From the NCBI RefSeq assembly GCF_036250755.1, contig NZ_CP109584.1, positions 26,297 through 90,296 on the forward strand: DNA of 64,000 bases, read 5' to 3'. The stretch comes from Streptomyces uncialis (GTDB taxonomy: Bacteria > Actinomycetota > Actinomycetes > Streptomycetales > Streptomycetaceae). The notes beneath the pieces were generated by a model. The model made no database searches, was not told where the DNA came from, and was given only the letters and a program-made list of their open reading frames with translations. This document shows positions 33,384 to 43,230 of this stretch, in pieces. The position numbers and the translations under genes are program-made. Each line of letters opens with the position of its first letter. Within the stretch, counting starts at the first letter, position 1.

Positions 33384-33582
33384 GGTCGTGACCGAAGCGA
33401 GCACGCCTCTCGCCTCGCGGCCGAACGGGCCGGACTGGTCACGACTACCCCGGTAGTCGTGCCCGGCCGGCTGGACCGTTCGGCGTGATCGCACGGCATG
33501 CGACGGGCGGGCAAACAGCACGATCGGCTGCGAAGCGAAGGGGACGGATGTCACGCTGTGTTGAGAAGAAGGGCAGGGGCAC

Positions 33583-35277
33583 GTGCGTGATAAACGGCAG
33601 ATCCAGACAGCGGTTCTCAGCAGCGCGGATTCCGAAGAGCCGCTCGTCTTGCCGCTGGAGGCCATCGAACTGGACGCCTTCCGCAGCCTCTACGAGAACG
33701 ACTCATTCTGGTGCGGGCTCCTCCTTGGAGGCTGCGGCGGTCAGCTGACGACGAAGCTCTACACCGACCGGGTCTGTCACTTCGCCCACCACCCCGGCCC
33801 TGACGGCCAGCCCCACGTCTGCGGCCGGCGGGCCCGCAGTGTCAACAGCGCCGACCACCTCTACGTGAAGTCCGCGGCCGCGGACTGGCTCCGTAACCGC
33901 GGTACGCAGGCCGACTTCGACTTCGCGCGGCCGGACGGGACACCGCTGGGCTCCGTCGTCGATATCCAGCTCGCACACAAGAAGCTGCGGGTGCACATGG
34001 ACCAAGGCGTGGCACCGGAGTGGGACAGCCCAGATGAGCCGGTGCTTGGCCTGTCGGTCCCAGTGGACCAGGACACTCTGATCAAACGCTGGTACGTGCA
34101 CCGCATTCGCCTGGACAGCGAAGGCACCAGTCGCCGGGTCCGCATCGGGACCGAGGCCTTCGCGCGGCCGACCGAATGGTTCTCCCTGGAGGAGTGCGAG
34201 GTTACCGAGCGGGGACTGTCCACCCCGGCCGTCGAACGGATCATTCAGGCACACAGCACGCCCGAGCCGGCGCGATGGACCCCGGGGATGAAGCAGAAGT
34301 CTTCGCCGCAGGACGAGCGGGGGCAGGAGTTGATGCGCCGGCTGCTCTACGCCCGCCGGACCGAGTCGCCCAACCTGGCGGCATCGGTCTGCCGCGAGAT
34401 CACCGAACTTTCCGGGGCCAGCCCTCATCTGCAGAAGCGGCTGGACGCCGCTCAGCACAGCGCCTTGCTCTGGGCGGAGAAAGAAGTTGAGTCCCGCCGG
34501 ACGCAGGTCTCCTTACTCGACCAGGCTGTGGCCGCTCAGAAAATCAGCCAGGTTAAGGACTTGATCGCGCAGACCAAAAGGGTCACCAAGGTTGACCGGA
34601 CCGGGGAGGAAGAAACGGCGATCCGTGCAGCTGTTGACTACCTGTCGGCCGCCATTCCAGCCGCAGTCGACCGTCTGAATGCGCTCCTGCAAGAAGTGAG
34701 CCATGTTCGCCCCGACGACGACCCGGAGCTGCTGGCCAGGAAGGTTCAGCAGATGTCCCGAGAGGCTGATGAACTCGTCAGGGTCGGAAAGGACGTGCCG
34801 CACCAGCGCGCCGAGCTCACCTTGTGGGAGGAACGCCTCAGATCCATCCTCGTTCTGCCGCCCGGCGCCCCGGTGCCAGGTCCGTTGCACCACCTGCTCG
34901 GTCAGGGGTACTGGACCACGAAGATGTGCCCGCTCTGTGCGGCAGACCACGGCCAGCAGTGCGTCATCCTCGACGGCCCCCGTACGGGGCAGTTGCGAGG
35001 GACACCCCATGCCGACCGGCTGCGGCTACTTTCCGGGAAGACCGATGAATCGCAGACGGAAAAGAAAAAGGAAGCCCGGACGGTATGGCAGGCATACGAC
35101 GTGACCTGCCCTGCCTGCCATCAACAGCCAGGGGCCTGGTGTCGCACGCCCGGCAGACCACATGCCCTACGGTCCAAACTTGCCGCAGATTTCACGCAGC
35201 AGAAGAAGCCGAATCCAGAAAGAAACAACCATCAGCGAGGTACCGGACAGGCTGTATCCAGCGTCCCGGGCCGATAA
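33583..35277 (+). CDS. CoiA-like nuclease-family protein with two zinc knuckles
   Basis: 564 residues from GTG. The N-terminal ~200 residues follow the competence protein CoiA pattern: CHFAHHP, SADHLYVKSAAADWL, then VVDIQLAHKKL, with the Asp and Gln expected of a restriction-like fold. The middle is helical. The C-terminus has two related knuckles: MCPLCAADHGQQC...PHADRLR and VTCPACHQQPGAWC...PHALRSK. Could process or cut DNA, in uptake, repair or defence. Confidence 0.7.
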   Translation: MRDKRQIQTAVLSSADSEEPLVLPLEAIELDAFRSLYENDSFWCGLLLGGCGGQLTTKLYTDRVCHFAHHPGPDGQPHVCGRRARSVNSADHLYVKSAAADWLRNRGTQADFDFARPDGTPLGSVVDIQLAHKKLRVHMDQGVAPEWDSPDEPVLGLSVPVDQDTLIKRWYVHRIRLDSEGTSRRVRIGTEAFARPTEWFSLEECEVTERGLSTPAVERIIQAHSTPEPARWTPGMKQKSSPQDERGQELMRRLLYARRTESPNLAASVCREITELSGASPHLQKRLDAAQHSALLWAEKEVESRRTQVSLLDQAVAAQKISQVKDLIAQTKRVTKVDRTGEEETAIRAAVDYLSAAIPAAVDRLNALLQEVSHVRPDDDPELLARKVQQMSREADELVRVGKDVPHQRAELTLWEERLRSILVLPPGAPVPGPLHHLLGQGYWTTKMCPLCAADHGQQCVILDGPRTGQLRGTPHADRLRLLSGKTDESQTEKKKEARTVWQAYDVTCPACHQQPGAWCRTPGRPHALRSKLAADFTQQKKPNPERNNHQRGTGQAVSSVPGR

Positions 35278-35695
35278 GTTAATCCGACGTCAGCGGTGTC
35301 TGCGGGGCGCCCCGTGCTCGGTGCGGACCTACCCCTGCTATGCCGGTCCACCCGCACCTCGAAGTCCGGCAGCGGGGACGGGTGTCACTTCGCTCCGCGC
35401 GAGCCCTTCACCGCGGCGGACTGTGCGCCGCCGACGCTGGAGGTGCGGCAGTCTTCGGCATGATCGGGATTCTCCACCGTAGGCGGCAACCGTGACGGCG
35501 TGGGCGTCAACCATGGTGCCGCACAGCCCCTTTCCGGTGAACTCCGCCGACAGCCACCCGCTGTGATCAAGGCCGACGCCAGACTCACGCTCGTGTCCGA
35601 TCCCCCATGCTCCTCTGCCCTCCGCTGATGCTCCTGACGGGGCAGATCCGACAACGGCCGGCACCGGCAGGGTCCGCTTCTCGCTCACGCGGCGG
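35278..35695. other. decayed or non-coding stretch
   Basis: No intact gene that I can support. Minus-strand fragments include LDHSGWLSAEFTGKGLCG but without a recognisable family or start. Confidence 0.4.
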
Positions 35696-35860
35696 GTGCT
35701 CGCCCCGCGCACGACGTGGCAGGCGCGGCGCCTGGCCGCCGACTTCGGCGAAGGGATGGACGCGAGGACCGCGTGGGTGATGGCCCGGCTCGCCCGCCAT
35801 CCCGACGAGCACGGCTACGCGATGGCCCACCTGGAAGACGAACAGCGCGCTGCCGACTGA
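35696..35860 (+). CDS. 54-residue fragment, possibly a gene remnant
   Basis: Starts at GTG without a clear ribosome-binding site. Product TTWQARRLAADFGEGMDART and WVMARLARHPDEHGYAMAH looks like folded helical protein, and the frame is open upstream, so it may be the 3' end of a larger lost gene. Confidence 0.35.
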   Translation: MLAPRTTWQARRLAADFGEGMDARTAWVMARLARHPDEHGYAMAHLEDEQRAAD

Positions 35861-35874
35861 ATGCCGTGCGGCGT

Positions 35875-36354
35875 TCAGGCACCGGCCTTCGGCTCGCGGG
35901 GCTCCCGCTGTCCGGTCTGCTCTGAGGCCAGGGTCTTGTCGGCATCGTGTGCGGCGCGCTCCTGATCGTTCAGCCAGAGCGCGTGCCCGAGGTAGTACAT
36001 GGCGACGATGCCGGCGCCCATGAACGCGCCCCAGCCGATAGCCAGGACGAAGAGGTTGGAGCCGGTGCGCTGACCGCTGTAGGCCATGCCCTGCCCGGTC
36101 GTGAACAGCCACGGAAACCAGGTGATCCGGCCGAAGCCCGGGTCCGCGTGCCAGTGGCCTCCCATGCGCCACCCCAGCAGAGGGACCGATGCGAAGCTCA
36201 CGCAGGCCACGCAGTACATGAAGGCAAAGAAGTCGTTCTCGATGAAGTCGTGCCCGTTGCGGATCCCGAGGTAGGCGATGCCGGGTAGGAAGAGCACGAC
36301 CGCCAGGCCGAAGCCGAGCACATCTCCGCGCCGTCGAACCGGTCCTGCCGTCAC
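35875..36354 (-). CDS. multi-pass membrane protein
   Basis: 159 residues from GTG (AGGAG 10 bases upstream). Four hydrophobic segments: VLGFGLAVVLFLPGIAYLG, FFAFMYCVACVSFASVPLL, WFPWLFTTGQGMAY, LFVLAIGWGAFMGAGIVAMY, and a charged C-terminal tail. No family recognised. Confidence 0.65.
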   Translation of the reverse strand: MTAGPVRRRGDVLGFGLAVVLFLPGIAYLGIRNGHDFIENDFFAFMYCVACVSFASVPLLGWRMGGHWHADPGFGRITWFPWLFTTGQGMAYSGQRTGSNLFVLAIGWGAFMGAGIVAMYYLGHALWLNDQERAAHDADKTLASEQTGQREPREPKAGA

Positions 36355-36581
36355 GTTCCACCCACTCCTGCTGCCGCGGTTATCCCGGGCACCGTACCGG
36401 GCACGGGTACGGGCACGGCTGCTTGTACGGCGGTCCGGCCGTAGCAACAGCGCCTTCTCGGCCAATGCTCGTGATGAACCGGGCACGCCGGGCCATTGCG
36501 GATATGGCGGGGCTGCGCCCGCTCCATGATCTGCGGCAGCGGGACGCGACGGGCGGTCCTGGTGGCAGGGGGAGGTACCCG

Positions 36582-36935
36582 GTGGCAGTGACCGAGTTGT
36601 TGATCGCGGACGAGATCATGTCCCGGCTGTCGGACAAGGCCCGCCAGGAGGTGGCGCTCAACCTGCACAAGCGGGACTGCCAGACCTGCGGGGCGCCGAT
36701 CGGTGAGCAGACGCCGGCGCTTGTCGTCGACGACTGCGGTCCGTTCCTGAGCGCGACGCTCAACCACCAGGACTGCCGCCCCTCGGGCTGGTACGAGCTC
36801 CGCTCGCTCATAGTCGGTGCGCACCTGTTCTCGGCGGCATCATGGCAACCGTGTGGAACAGCCCGGCCGACATCCGCACCGCGGTGCTCCGCCAGCCCGT
36901 GCCAGGGTGCCGGGTGCCCAGGTTTCAGAGGATGA
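36582..36935 (+). pseudogene. truncated hypothetical protein
   Basis: GTG with GGGGGAGG upstream. The first ~80 residues are well ordered (ELLIADEIMSRLSDKARQEV, RDCQTCGAPIGEQTPALVVD), with a Cys pair. After LIVGAHLFSA the sequence becomes low-complexity and ends inside the convergent RelE-like gene, so a deletion or frameshift has removed the 3' part. Confidence 0.5.
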
Positions 36936-37167
36936 TCAGCCGGACGGCGGTGATGGTGAGAGCGGCCGGGGCGCTGACCGCCTGGGCGCCGGGGAGGGCG
37001 ACCTCACGGTAGTCCCGCTCGCGCGGCCGGGGCGCGGTGGATCCGTGGCCGTAGGGGTCGCGGGCGATGGTGGAGCGCATCGCGGTGTCGATCTGTGTGC
37101 GGCGCGGGCTGGGCAGTGCGCGCAGCGCGGACTCTGCTTGTCCGGCGTAGGCGATCCGGTAGGGCAT
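36925..37167 (-). CDS. RelE-like toxin candidate, second pair
   Basis: 80 residues: YRIAYAGQAESALRALPSPR and a beta-strand end TITAVRLIIL. Its ATG directly follows the stop of the partner gene (TGAATG). Convergent with the pseudogene at 36582. Confidence 0.65.
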   Translation of the reverse strand: MPYRIAYAGQAESALRALPSPRRTQIDTAMRSTIARDPYGHGSTAPRPRERDYREVALPGAQAVSAPAALTITAVRLIIL

Positions 37168-37497
37168 TCAGGCGGCTTCGCCGTCGAGCGGGATCGGGTC
37201 GCCGTTCTCGTCCAGGGTGACGACGCCGCTGTATTCCCCGGCGCGCAGCCGGGCGACCTCCGCGTCGGTCTCCTCGACCGCGCCGGGCACGGTCTCCAGC
37301 GCCCACCACACCAGCCGCATCGTCCGCAGTTCCTCCGGCGCCCCAGTCGCGTCGAGCTCGGCGAGCGCGGCGTCGAACTCCGCCTGGCGCTCTGCGGGGA
37401 GAGCGGCCCGGATGTCGACGGTGCTGCTGGGCAGAGTGACGGTCTCGCCGTTGACCTGGGTTGACCAGGGCTCGGCGGGCGGTGTCCTGCTGTTCAT
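37168..37497 (-). CDS. antitoxin candidate of the second RelE-like pair
   Basis: 109 residues: PSSTVDIRAALPAERQAEFD, LRTMRLVWWALETVPGAVEE. This pattern is common directly upstream of RelE-type genes in Streptomyces. ATG chosen; a GTG lies one codon upstream. Confidence 0.65.
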   Translation of the reverse strand: MNSRTPPAEPWSTQVNGETVTLPSSTVDIRAALPAERQAEFDAALAELDATGAPEELRTMRLVWWALETVPGAVEETDAEVARLRAGEYSGVVTLDENGDPIPLDGEAA

Positions 37498-37740
37498 CAC
37501 TCGGACCCTTCCCGCGAGGTGCTGTCCGGGTCACGGTACGCCGCGCGGTCGGAGCAGTGGCACGGCGCGCACGGTTCGGCCGCGCGCCCCTGGAGGAGAC
37601 AGGGCGTTCCGGTCTGGGGACGCGCGCCACCCCTTACTCGTATGGATGAACGGGGGGTGATCAGCTGGCAGGCTCCGCCGCTAGGGCCACGCTGGCTTCT
37701 ACGGGCGCGCGAAGGCCGCACACCCCGAAGGGAGGCACCG

Positions 37741-38244
37741 GTGGGAGCCATGGGAACACTGCTGCGGAAGTTCCAGGGACCTCCTCTGTACAGAAACTGG
37801 CCCACGAGTGAAACCACGTACCGCGCCGACATGGCCACGGCCGCCGGTGTCGGGGCGGCCTGCGTCCGCTGTCACCGCAACACCTGGGCCTATCTGCTGG
37901 AGAACGTCCCCAAAGACCGAGAGGAGGCGTTCACGGCCCCCAGGTCCCAGAGCACCACCACTTTCCGCCCGCCGACAGAAGACGAGATCACCTCAGAGAA
38001 GGACGGCATGGTCACCGTGTCACTGTCCGGGACCACGCTCGGTGCGGTGCTCAGTTGGTGCCGCAACATCCAGCCCGACGACATCGGCAGCCGATGGACC
38101 CAGCTCGACCGGTCCATCGGCCGCCGCGTCGGCGCCGCGATCTCCCAGGCCCTGCGAAACGTGATCCCCTCCAGCGGCCAGGACGGGCCGACCGTGGTCA
38201 TCTACCTCGACGACCGGTTCGCCGGGCAGGACACCCAGGCGTAG
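37741..38244 (+). CDS. hypothetical protein
   Basis: 167 residues from GTG with GGGAGG 5 bases upstream. Contains VGAACVRCHRNTWAYLLENV near the N-terminus and a C-terminal half with LSGTTLGAVLSWCRNI and TVVIYLDDRF. Cys residues could bind metal. No family recognised. Confidence 0.6.
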   Translation: MGAMGTLLRKFQGPPLYRNWPTSETTYRADMATAAGVGAACVRCHRNTWAYLLENVPKDREEAFTAPRSQSTTTFRPPTEDEITSEKDGMVTVSLSGTTLGAVLSWCRNIQPDDIGSRWTQLDRSIGRRVGAAISQALRNVIPSSGQDGPTVVIYLDDRFAGQDTQA

Positions 38245-38683
38245 ACAACTCGCCGAGCACAGCAAGCGCGGGCGCTCCACGACGTCCCGGAGGCGACCGA
38301 TTCCGGGACAGCCACCCGTCGCCAGCCAAACTACTCGCCGCGATGGACCGACGCCCGGCCCGCCATTCCGACCAAGCCCTGGCCCGGCGGCGGCCGATGG
38401 TCGCCCCGGTCCGTGCAGCGGCCGCTTCCGGGGGCGGGCTGCTCTCCTGAGGGTGAAGCCTCTGCCGTTCGGCACCGTCCGGCCGGGTTCTCTCGCTACC
38501 GTGGCCCGGGACGGTCCGGAACGTGTTCGTCGTCTACTACGTCGCCCAGGCCGCCCTCACCGTCACCGCGGTCCGGCTCGTTCCCCCGCCCTGACCGCCA
38601 GCTCGCCAGGACACGGCACAGAAGCGGTCCGGGACTGGAGAAGGAAGCAGGCGCCGGAGAACCAGGGCATGGAGGAAGCGGGG

Positions 38684-39118
38684 ATGAGCGACACACCAGG
38701 CAGGCGGACCGCCGTCCTTCACAGTCAGGATGCCGGGATTCCGGCCGCTCCTGGGGTGGTCTCCAGCGTCTATGTGGTGGGTGCTGAGGGGCTCGCTTCC
38801 GTCAAGATCGGCACCAGTGCCAGCCCTCAGCAGCGGGTTTTCCAGTTGCAGACCGGACTTCCGGTCGCCCTCTCCATCCTCGCGGTCTTTCCCGGCGGAA
38901 CGCGCCTGGAGCGTGTCGGCCCCGCTACGCGGGGATGGCCCGTTCGTCTTCCCGCCCTCGAGCTGGCCGATGATGTCGGCCCCGCTACGCGGGGATGCTC
39001 CGAACGACGCGTCCGTCGTGGTCAAGGTCGAGCGGTCAGCCCCGCTACGCGGGGATTCTCCGCACTCCTGGCATTCCTGGGCTGCAAGGTCCAGAGCGTC
39101 ACCGATGTCGTCGTCTGA
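38684..39118 (+). pseudogene. T5orf172/GIY-YIG-like gene broken by a CRISPR array
   Basis: ATG with GGAGGAAG upstream. Residues ~20-75 (VYVVGAEGLASVKIGTSASP, RVFQLQTGLPVALSILAVFP, GGTRLE) match the opening of the GIY-YIG-like T5orf172/MUG113 domain. Exactly after GTRLE, where the family continues with its His-containing segment, the frame enters the first repeat of CRISPR array 2 and reads through it to a stop. The functional domain is therefore truncated. Confidence 0.7.
38915..39061 (+). CRISPR. CRISPR array 2, three repeats, type I-E-like
   Basis: Repeats at 38915, 38975 and 39035, exactly 60 bp apart, each about 27-28 bp: GTCGGCCCCGCTACGCGGGG followed by ATGGCCC, ATGCTCC or ATTCTCC (the third starts GTCAGC). 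The two spacers are about 32-33 bp. The hairpin core CCCCGC-TAC-GCGGGG is type I-E-like, and the repeat differs from array 1. No cas genes and no obvious leader nearby. Confidence 0.8.
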
Positions 39119-39213
39119 CCCACCCCGATTTTGCTCCCGGGACGGTGGGGCCGGACGAGGGGTGCGCGGCACGGCCCCGGGGGGCGAGCCGTTCCGCTTG
39201 CTCCCGTGATCGG

Positions 39214-40053
39214 TCAGTGGCTGTGTTCCAGGTGTTCTTCGAGTTCGGCGGCGAGAGCGGGGTCGGGCCGGGGGACAGGGCCGTAGTCGTCGTCGTGGTC
39301 GATGTCCAGGCGCAGGACCGCGTAGGCGAGTTCCATGTGTTCCATCGCCCAGCTCAGGAAGTGCCCGCTGCCCAGCGACGGGTCGGTGATCTCCTTGTCG
39401 GGCTCGGCCGGGGCCCCGCCGGCCACGGTGGCGACGAGGGATCTCTGGGGGCAGTGGCCACCGGCCAGCGGGGTGGGCGGGACGATGTCGATGCGGGGAT
39501 AGAGCCCGGCACCGGTGTGGTGGTGGAGGCGGTGCGCCTGGTCGAACCAGAAGCGGGCCATCTCCTCCTCGCTGCACTGGGTGTGATGGAGATACAGGCA
39601 GTACGCAGCGGTCGCGACCCCCGCGCCCGCAGCGAACTGCCACCAGAACTGAGCCCCCTCGGGGCGGTCCGACAGATAGAGGAGACACGCGAAGGTGAGC
39701 GCACCGGCCGGTTCGATACGCGGCGCGTTGTCGAACCGTGCCAGCGCCGCCACCGTGTCGGGGCCGGTGACCACTGTCACGGACAGCGCCTCCAGACGGG
39801 CCGCGGCCCTGCGGTAGAGAGGGAACGCTCCGGCCGGACTGCACCGCGGCCGCGGGGACACCGCCCCCGGCTCCACGGCCGGAGCACGGTGACCACCGCC
39901 GCGGCCCGGCTCCCCGGAGGGACGGCGCCGCGCCGCGCGGCGGGCGATCCGCTCCAGTAGCGCGTCACTGTCCAGATCCGCGAACGCGTCCTGGAGGACC
40001 TCCGCACCCCGGAGCAGTTCATCCGCACGGGCAAGGCGTTCCTTGCGGTTCAC
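39214..40053 (-). CDS. partner protein of an ECF sigma factor
   Basis: 279 residues from a GTG overlapping the sigma factor stop (GTGA). Helical N-terminus (RLARADELLRGAEVLQDAF) and a middle block LTFACLLYLSDRPEGAQFWW with FAAGAGVATAAYCLYLHH. This type of gene commonly follows a sigma-70-like gene in Streptomyces. Could modulate the sigma factor; not a classic membrane anti-sigma. Confidence 0.65.
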   Translation of the reverse strand: MNRKERLARADELLRGAEVLQDAFADLDSDALLERIARRAARRRPSGEPGRGGGHRAPAVEPGAVSPRPRCSPAGAFPLYRRAAARLEALSVTVVTGPDTVAALARFDNAPRIEPAGALTFACLLYLSDRPEGAQFWWQFAAGAGVATAAYCLYLHHTQCSEEEMARFWFDQAHRLHHHTGAGLYPRIDIVPPTPLAGGHCPQRSLVATVAGGAPAEPDKEITDPSLGSGHFLSWAMEHMELAYAVLRLDIDHDDDYGPVPRPDPALAAELEEHLEHSH

Positions 40054-40577
40054 GCGATCTCCTCCGCTTCCCAGCTGTCCCACCGCACCCCGATCTCCCC
40101 GGCCAGACGCCGCCGCGCCGAGTGCAGGTGCGAGCGCACCGTCCCCGTGGAGATACCCATGATCTCAGCGGTGCAGCTCATGCCGTAGCCGAGGACGAAC
40201 CGGAGCACGATCACGTCCATCTGCCGTTCGGGCAGCCGCGCGATCGCGGAGTACAGCCCCAGCGCCGACTCCATCACCTCCAGCTGACGCCGCACGACGA
40301 CCCGGACCTTCTCGAACGCGGCCGTCTCCACCAGAGCACGCGAGCGGCGGGCCAGCGAAAGGTGAGTGGCTATCACATGCCGCAGCACGGAAAACCCGTA
40401 GCGCTGGACACTCGCCTCCCGCAGAACCTTCGGCCAGTCCTCCAGCAGCCGCGCGAACACCACCTCCACCAGATCCAGCGCCGTCTCCTCATCCCCGACC
40501 TGCAGCAACGCGTACCGCAGATACGACCGGTGATACGTCTGGTAGAACGCCTGAAAATCCAGCGGCACCCTCGCCAT
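40050..40577 (-). CDS. ECF-type RNA polymerase sigma factor
   Basis: 175 residues: region 2 (FQAFYQTYHRSYLRYALLQV) and region 4 (RLPERQMDVIVLRFVLGYGM, EIMGISTGTVRSHLHSARRR). It should direct RNA polymerase to a small promoter set. ATG overlaps the stop of the upstream small gene. The three-gene operon ends with the partner protein. Confidence 0.85.
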   Translation of the reverse strand: MARVPLDFQAFYQTYHRSYLRYALLQVGDEETALDLVEVVFARLLEDWPKVLREASVQRYGFSVLRHVIATHLSLARRSRALVETAAFEKVRVVVRRQLEVMESALGLYSAIARLPERQMDVIVLRFVLGYGMSCTAEIMGISTGTVRSHLHSARRRLAGEIGVRWDSWEAEEIA

Positions 40578-40753
40578 CACGCATCCCCCGCCCGCTGCTC
40601 CGGCGCCGCCGCCCGCCGGTCCTCCCGGGCGAGCTGCTGCGCTCCCGCCCGCACACCGGCGCCCAGGAGCAGCCTGCCCGCGGCCGCCCCGTCCCGGGCG
40701 AGCACCCTGGCGGTGATCACCAGCAACAGCACTTCCGTCCACTCCACGCTCAC
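40577..40753 (-). CDS. small protein with one membrane helix
   Basis: 58 residues from GTG with GGAGGGG just upstream. VEWTEVLLLVITARVLARDG then an Arg/Ala tail. Coupled to the sigma factor gene; may be a membrane-anchored modulator. Confidence 0.5.
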   Translation of the reverse strand: MSVEWTEVLLLVITARVLARDGAAAGRLLLGAGVRAGAQQLAREDRRAAAPEQRAGDA

Positions 40754-41329
40754 AAGCCCCTCCACCCATCGCCACGAGCAAACCCGCTCTGCGATCAGAT
40801 CCACGTTCTGTGATCAGCTCATCGCATTGCGGCACCAAACGTTCAGCCGGTGGAAGAGTTTCTCCGGGCAACGAGGGCACGCCGTCCGGCCGCGCGCTCC
40901 CAGGCGTCCGAGTAGCGGCTGGCGGAAACGCGCCCACCCTGGACCGCCTCCGGGCGGAAGCCTTGCGCCCCAACGCCTTCGACGCCCAAGGACTTTCCGT
41001 GCGGACACCAGCACCGGTCTGAACTGTGGCCGGAAACCGCTCAGCGGAGCACGGGCGCCCCGGGGCCCTTTCCTCCGGCGCACGCCCTCCGGGCCCCCGG
41101 GGGCACCACAGGGACAACGCCGCGCCCGGCACCGGCCCCGCAGCGGCCCCGGGCTCCCGCGCTCCGGCCGGCTCCGGCACAGCCGGCCAACTCGCCTTCG
41201 GCGCACAGGTACACCGGTACGCGGGCAGGAGTGCGCACCTGTCGCACAGGTGTCCCGCCATCCACTCGATCAGGTCGGAAGGAGGAAGCACGGTCCCAGC
41301 CACGGGCGTGGCGCCGCCACAATCGTGCG

Positions 41330-41806
41330 GTGCTCACCATCCCCCACCGCCGCCGTACCGCCTGGGCCGTCGCCCTGGCCGTGCTGGTGACCGCGGCCGC
41401 CACGGCCTGCACCCAGTCCCCTCCCGGACACGACGAACGGCTCTCGAAGGCCGCAGGCCTGGCCCGTGTGTCGCTCGTGGTGTCCAAGGACCTGTGGAAC
41501 GAGACGAAACCCGACGGCAGCGCGAACGAGGTCACCGCACACGCAGAAGCGATCACCAAGGGCCCGAAGGCCGGGCGGGGCCTGGTGCGGGTCACCATGT
41601 CGGGCACGAACCTCGTCGCCTACCTCAAGGAACTCGACCACAACGCCCACCCCCACGCCCTTGATGGCGATAAGCAGAACACCGCGGCGTCCCGCCGGGT
41701 CTACGACGCCGTCGCTCCCGGAGTCGACCGGATCAAGGCAGCCCGCGCCGCCGACGACCCCCAGCCCGAGATCATCATCGACGACACCATCCCGAAGTCC
41801 GCATAG
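41330..41806 (+). CDS. lipoprotein
   Basis: 158 residues from GTG. Basic N-terminus, hydrophobic stretch (AWAVALAVLVTAAATAC) with a lipobox-like ATAC, so it should be lipidated and face outward. The mature part is alpha/beta with no clear family. Confidence 0.65.
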   Translation: MLTIPHRRRTAWAVALAVLVTAAATACTQSPPGHDERLSKAAGLARVSLVVSKDLWNETKPDGSANEVTAHAEAITKGPKAGRGLVRVTMSGTNLVAYLKELDHNAHPHALDGDKQNTAASRRVYDAVAPGVDRIKAARAADDPQPEIIIDDTIPKSA

Positions 41807-41963
41807 CCCTGGTGCGGGTGGCACACCTTCGCCCCGTGAGCGCAGCAGCCGGTGGCCGGTCCGACGGTGCTGGCCCTAGCCGCCACGCACATGCCGCCGG
41901 TGCACTGCCACCGGGCAGGTGCGGGCGGGCGCAGACCTCACCTCTGTCCGGACGGGCAGGAGT

Positions 41964-42506
41964 TCAGGGCGCGGAAGCGGAGTCGTCGCTCTGTCCGGTA
42001 CCGAGGAGACGTTCGAGTTCCTGTGCGGCCCCGCACAGTGTGCACAGCCTGACCCCGGCCCGCTCGGCGGCGGTCAGTGCCGCATCCAGCCCCAGCACCT
42101 GCCCGCTGGCGGGCGCCTCGTCGCAGTCGGGGGCGTGGATGACCGCCGCCCCCGCCCCGCGTCGGCCACCCGACTTCTGGAGGACCCAGCCGGTCGGCCG
42201 ACGGGGGCCGAGGATCGTCTCGACCGCGGTCGGGGGCTCCATCCGCCGCGTGGCCACCGCGTCGTACGCGGCCCCGTCGACGGGCCGGACCAGCTCGGGG
42301 GCGCGCACCCACACCCGGTACTCCGACGCCTCCACCCCGCCGGACGGGGTGTTCCGCCACGCCGGGACACCCACCCGGTACCACCACTGCCCGGGCGTCT
42401 GACGACGCTCGTGCAGCCACCCGGTGACCTCCTGCCCGTCCGGGAGGACGACCGTGATCAGCGGCGCGTCCACCCCGGTCTGCACGGGCTGTTCCTGATC
42501 CGCCAT
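41964..42506 (-). CDS. DUF6233 family protein
   Basis: 180 residues. ITVVLPDGQEVTGWLHERRQ, WYRVGVPAWRN, ILGPRRPTGWVLQK, IHAPDCDEAP and RLCTLCGAAQEL match the layout of Streptomyces DUF6233 proteins; the Cys/His groups may bind zinc. ATG overlaps the stop of the upstream gene. Confidence 0.8.
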   Translation of the reverse strand: MADQEQPVQTGVDAPLITVVLPDGQEVTGWLHERRQTPGQWWYRVGVPAWRNTPSGGVEASEYRVWVRAPELVRPVDGAAYDAVATRRMEPPTAVETILGPRRPTGWVLQKSGGRRGAGAAVIHAPDCDEAPASGQVLGLDAALTAAERAGVRLCTLCGAAQELERLLGTGQSDDSASAP

Positions 42507-42874
42507 CAGACGGTCCGCCGTTCCTCGTCGACGTCCTCGCCGACGTCCTGGACGAGGTGTTTGAGGGCGGTGCGGGCGTCCGAGACGGTCCCGCCGGTGA
42601 GGGTGCCCCAGTACGGGTGGGAAACGACGGTCGTGGCGAGGGCCAGGCGGCGGGCGCGGAGGGCGGCGACCTGGTCGCGCTGCTCGTCGGTCCAGCCGGG
42701 GGATGCGGGTCGGGAAGGGGATGCGGAGTACCAGTAGTCCTTCGGGCGCTCCCATGCCTCCATCGGCTCGACGGCCCAGGGCAGTGTCTCCAGCAGGGCT
42801 GTGAGCTGGGCGGTGACCGTGTCCAGCTCATGCTGCGCGGACACCAGATCGTCGGGGAAGTCGTACGTCGCCAC
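42506..42874 (-). CDS. hypothetical helical protein upstream of DUF6233
   Basis: 122 residues from GTG. N-terminal helix SAQHELDTVTAQLTALLETL, a Trp-rich middle (WAVEPMEAWERPKDYWY) and an acidic C-terminus. Translationally coupled to the DUF6233 gene; the pairing recurs in Streptomyces. Confidence 0.65.
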   Translation of the reverse strand: MATYDFPDDLVSAQHELDTVTAQLTALLETLPWAVEPMEAWERPKDYWYSASPSRPASPGWTDEQRDQVAALRARRLALATTVVSHPYWGTLTGGTVSDARTALKHLVQDVGEDVDEERRTV

Positions 42875-43230
42875 AGCTCCGACAGTAGTTCGACCGTGCC
42901 CCGTCCGGCGGCAGGCCGGACCGTGATGTTCCTGACGTGGGCGGCCGGGGGCCGTGACTTCGGCGGCCGGACGGTCGACCGGAGTGGCGCTGCTCGGCAG
43001 ACCGGAGCGGTACCGCCGCCTCGTGCGGAAGTCCAGGTCCGCCAGCAGTTCACATCTGCTTCGGGCCCTCGGGGCGGCCGGTGCCCCGGGACGGTTCATC
43101 GGCCGGGAACCGGGGGACTGCGGTTGCCTGTGGGCGGCTTTCGCAGGCGGCTCCTGGGTGTCGGGCAGGGTTCGTGGGCCGGCGGTCTGCGGGGGTGTGT
43201 CCGGGGCGGGGCTGGTGGTGGGTGCGGGGT

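Noticed and set aside
36817..37464. Plus-strand frame opposite the second RelE-like pair
   Set aside because: Antisense shadow; the minus-strand genes have adjacent stop/start and family-like sequence.
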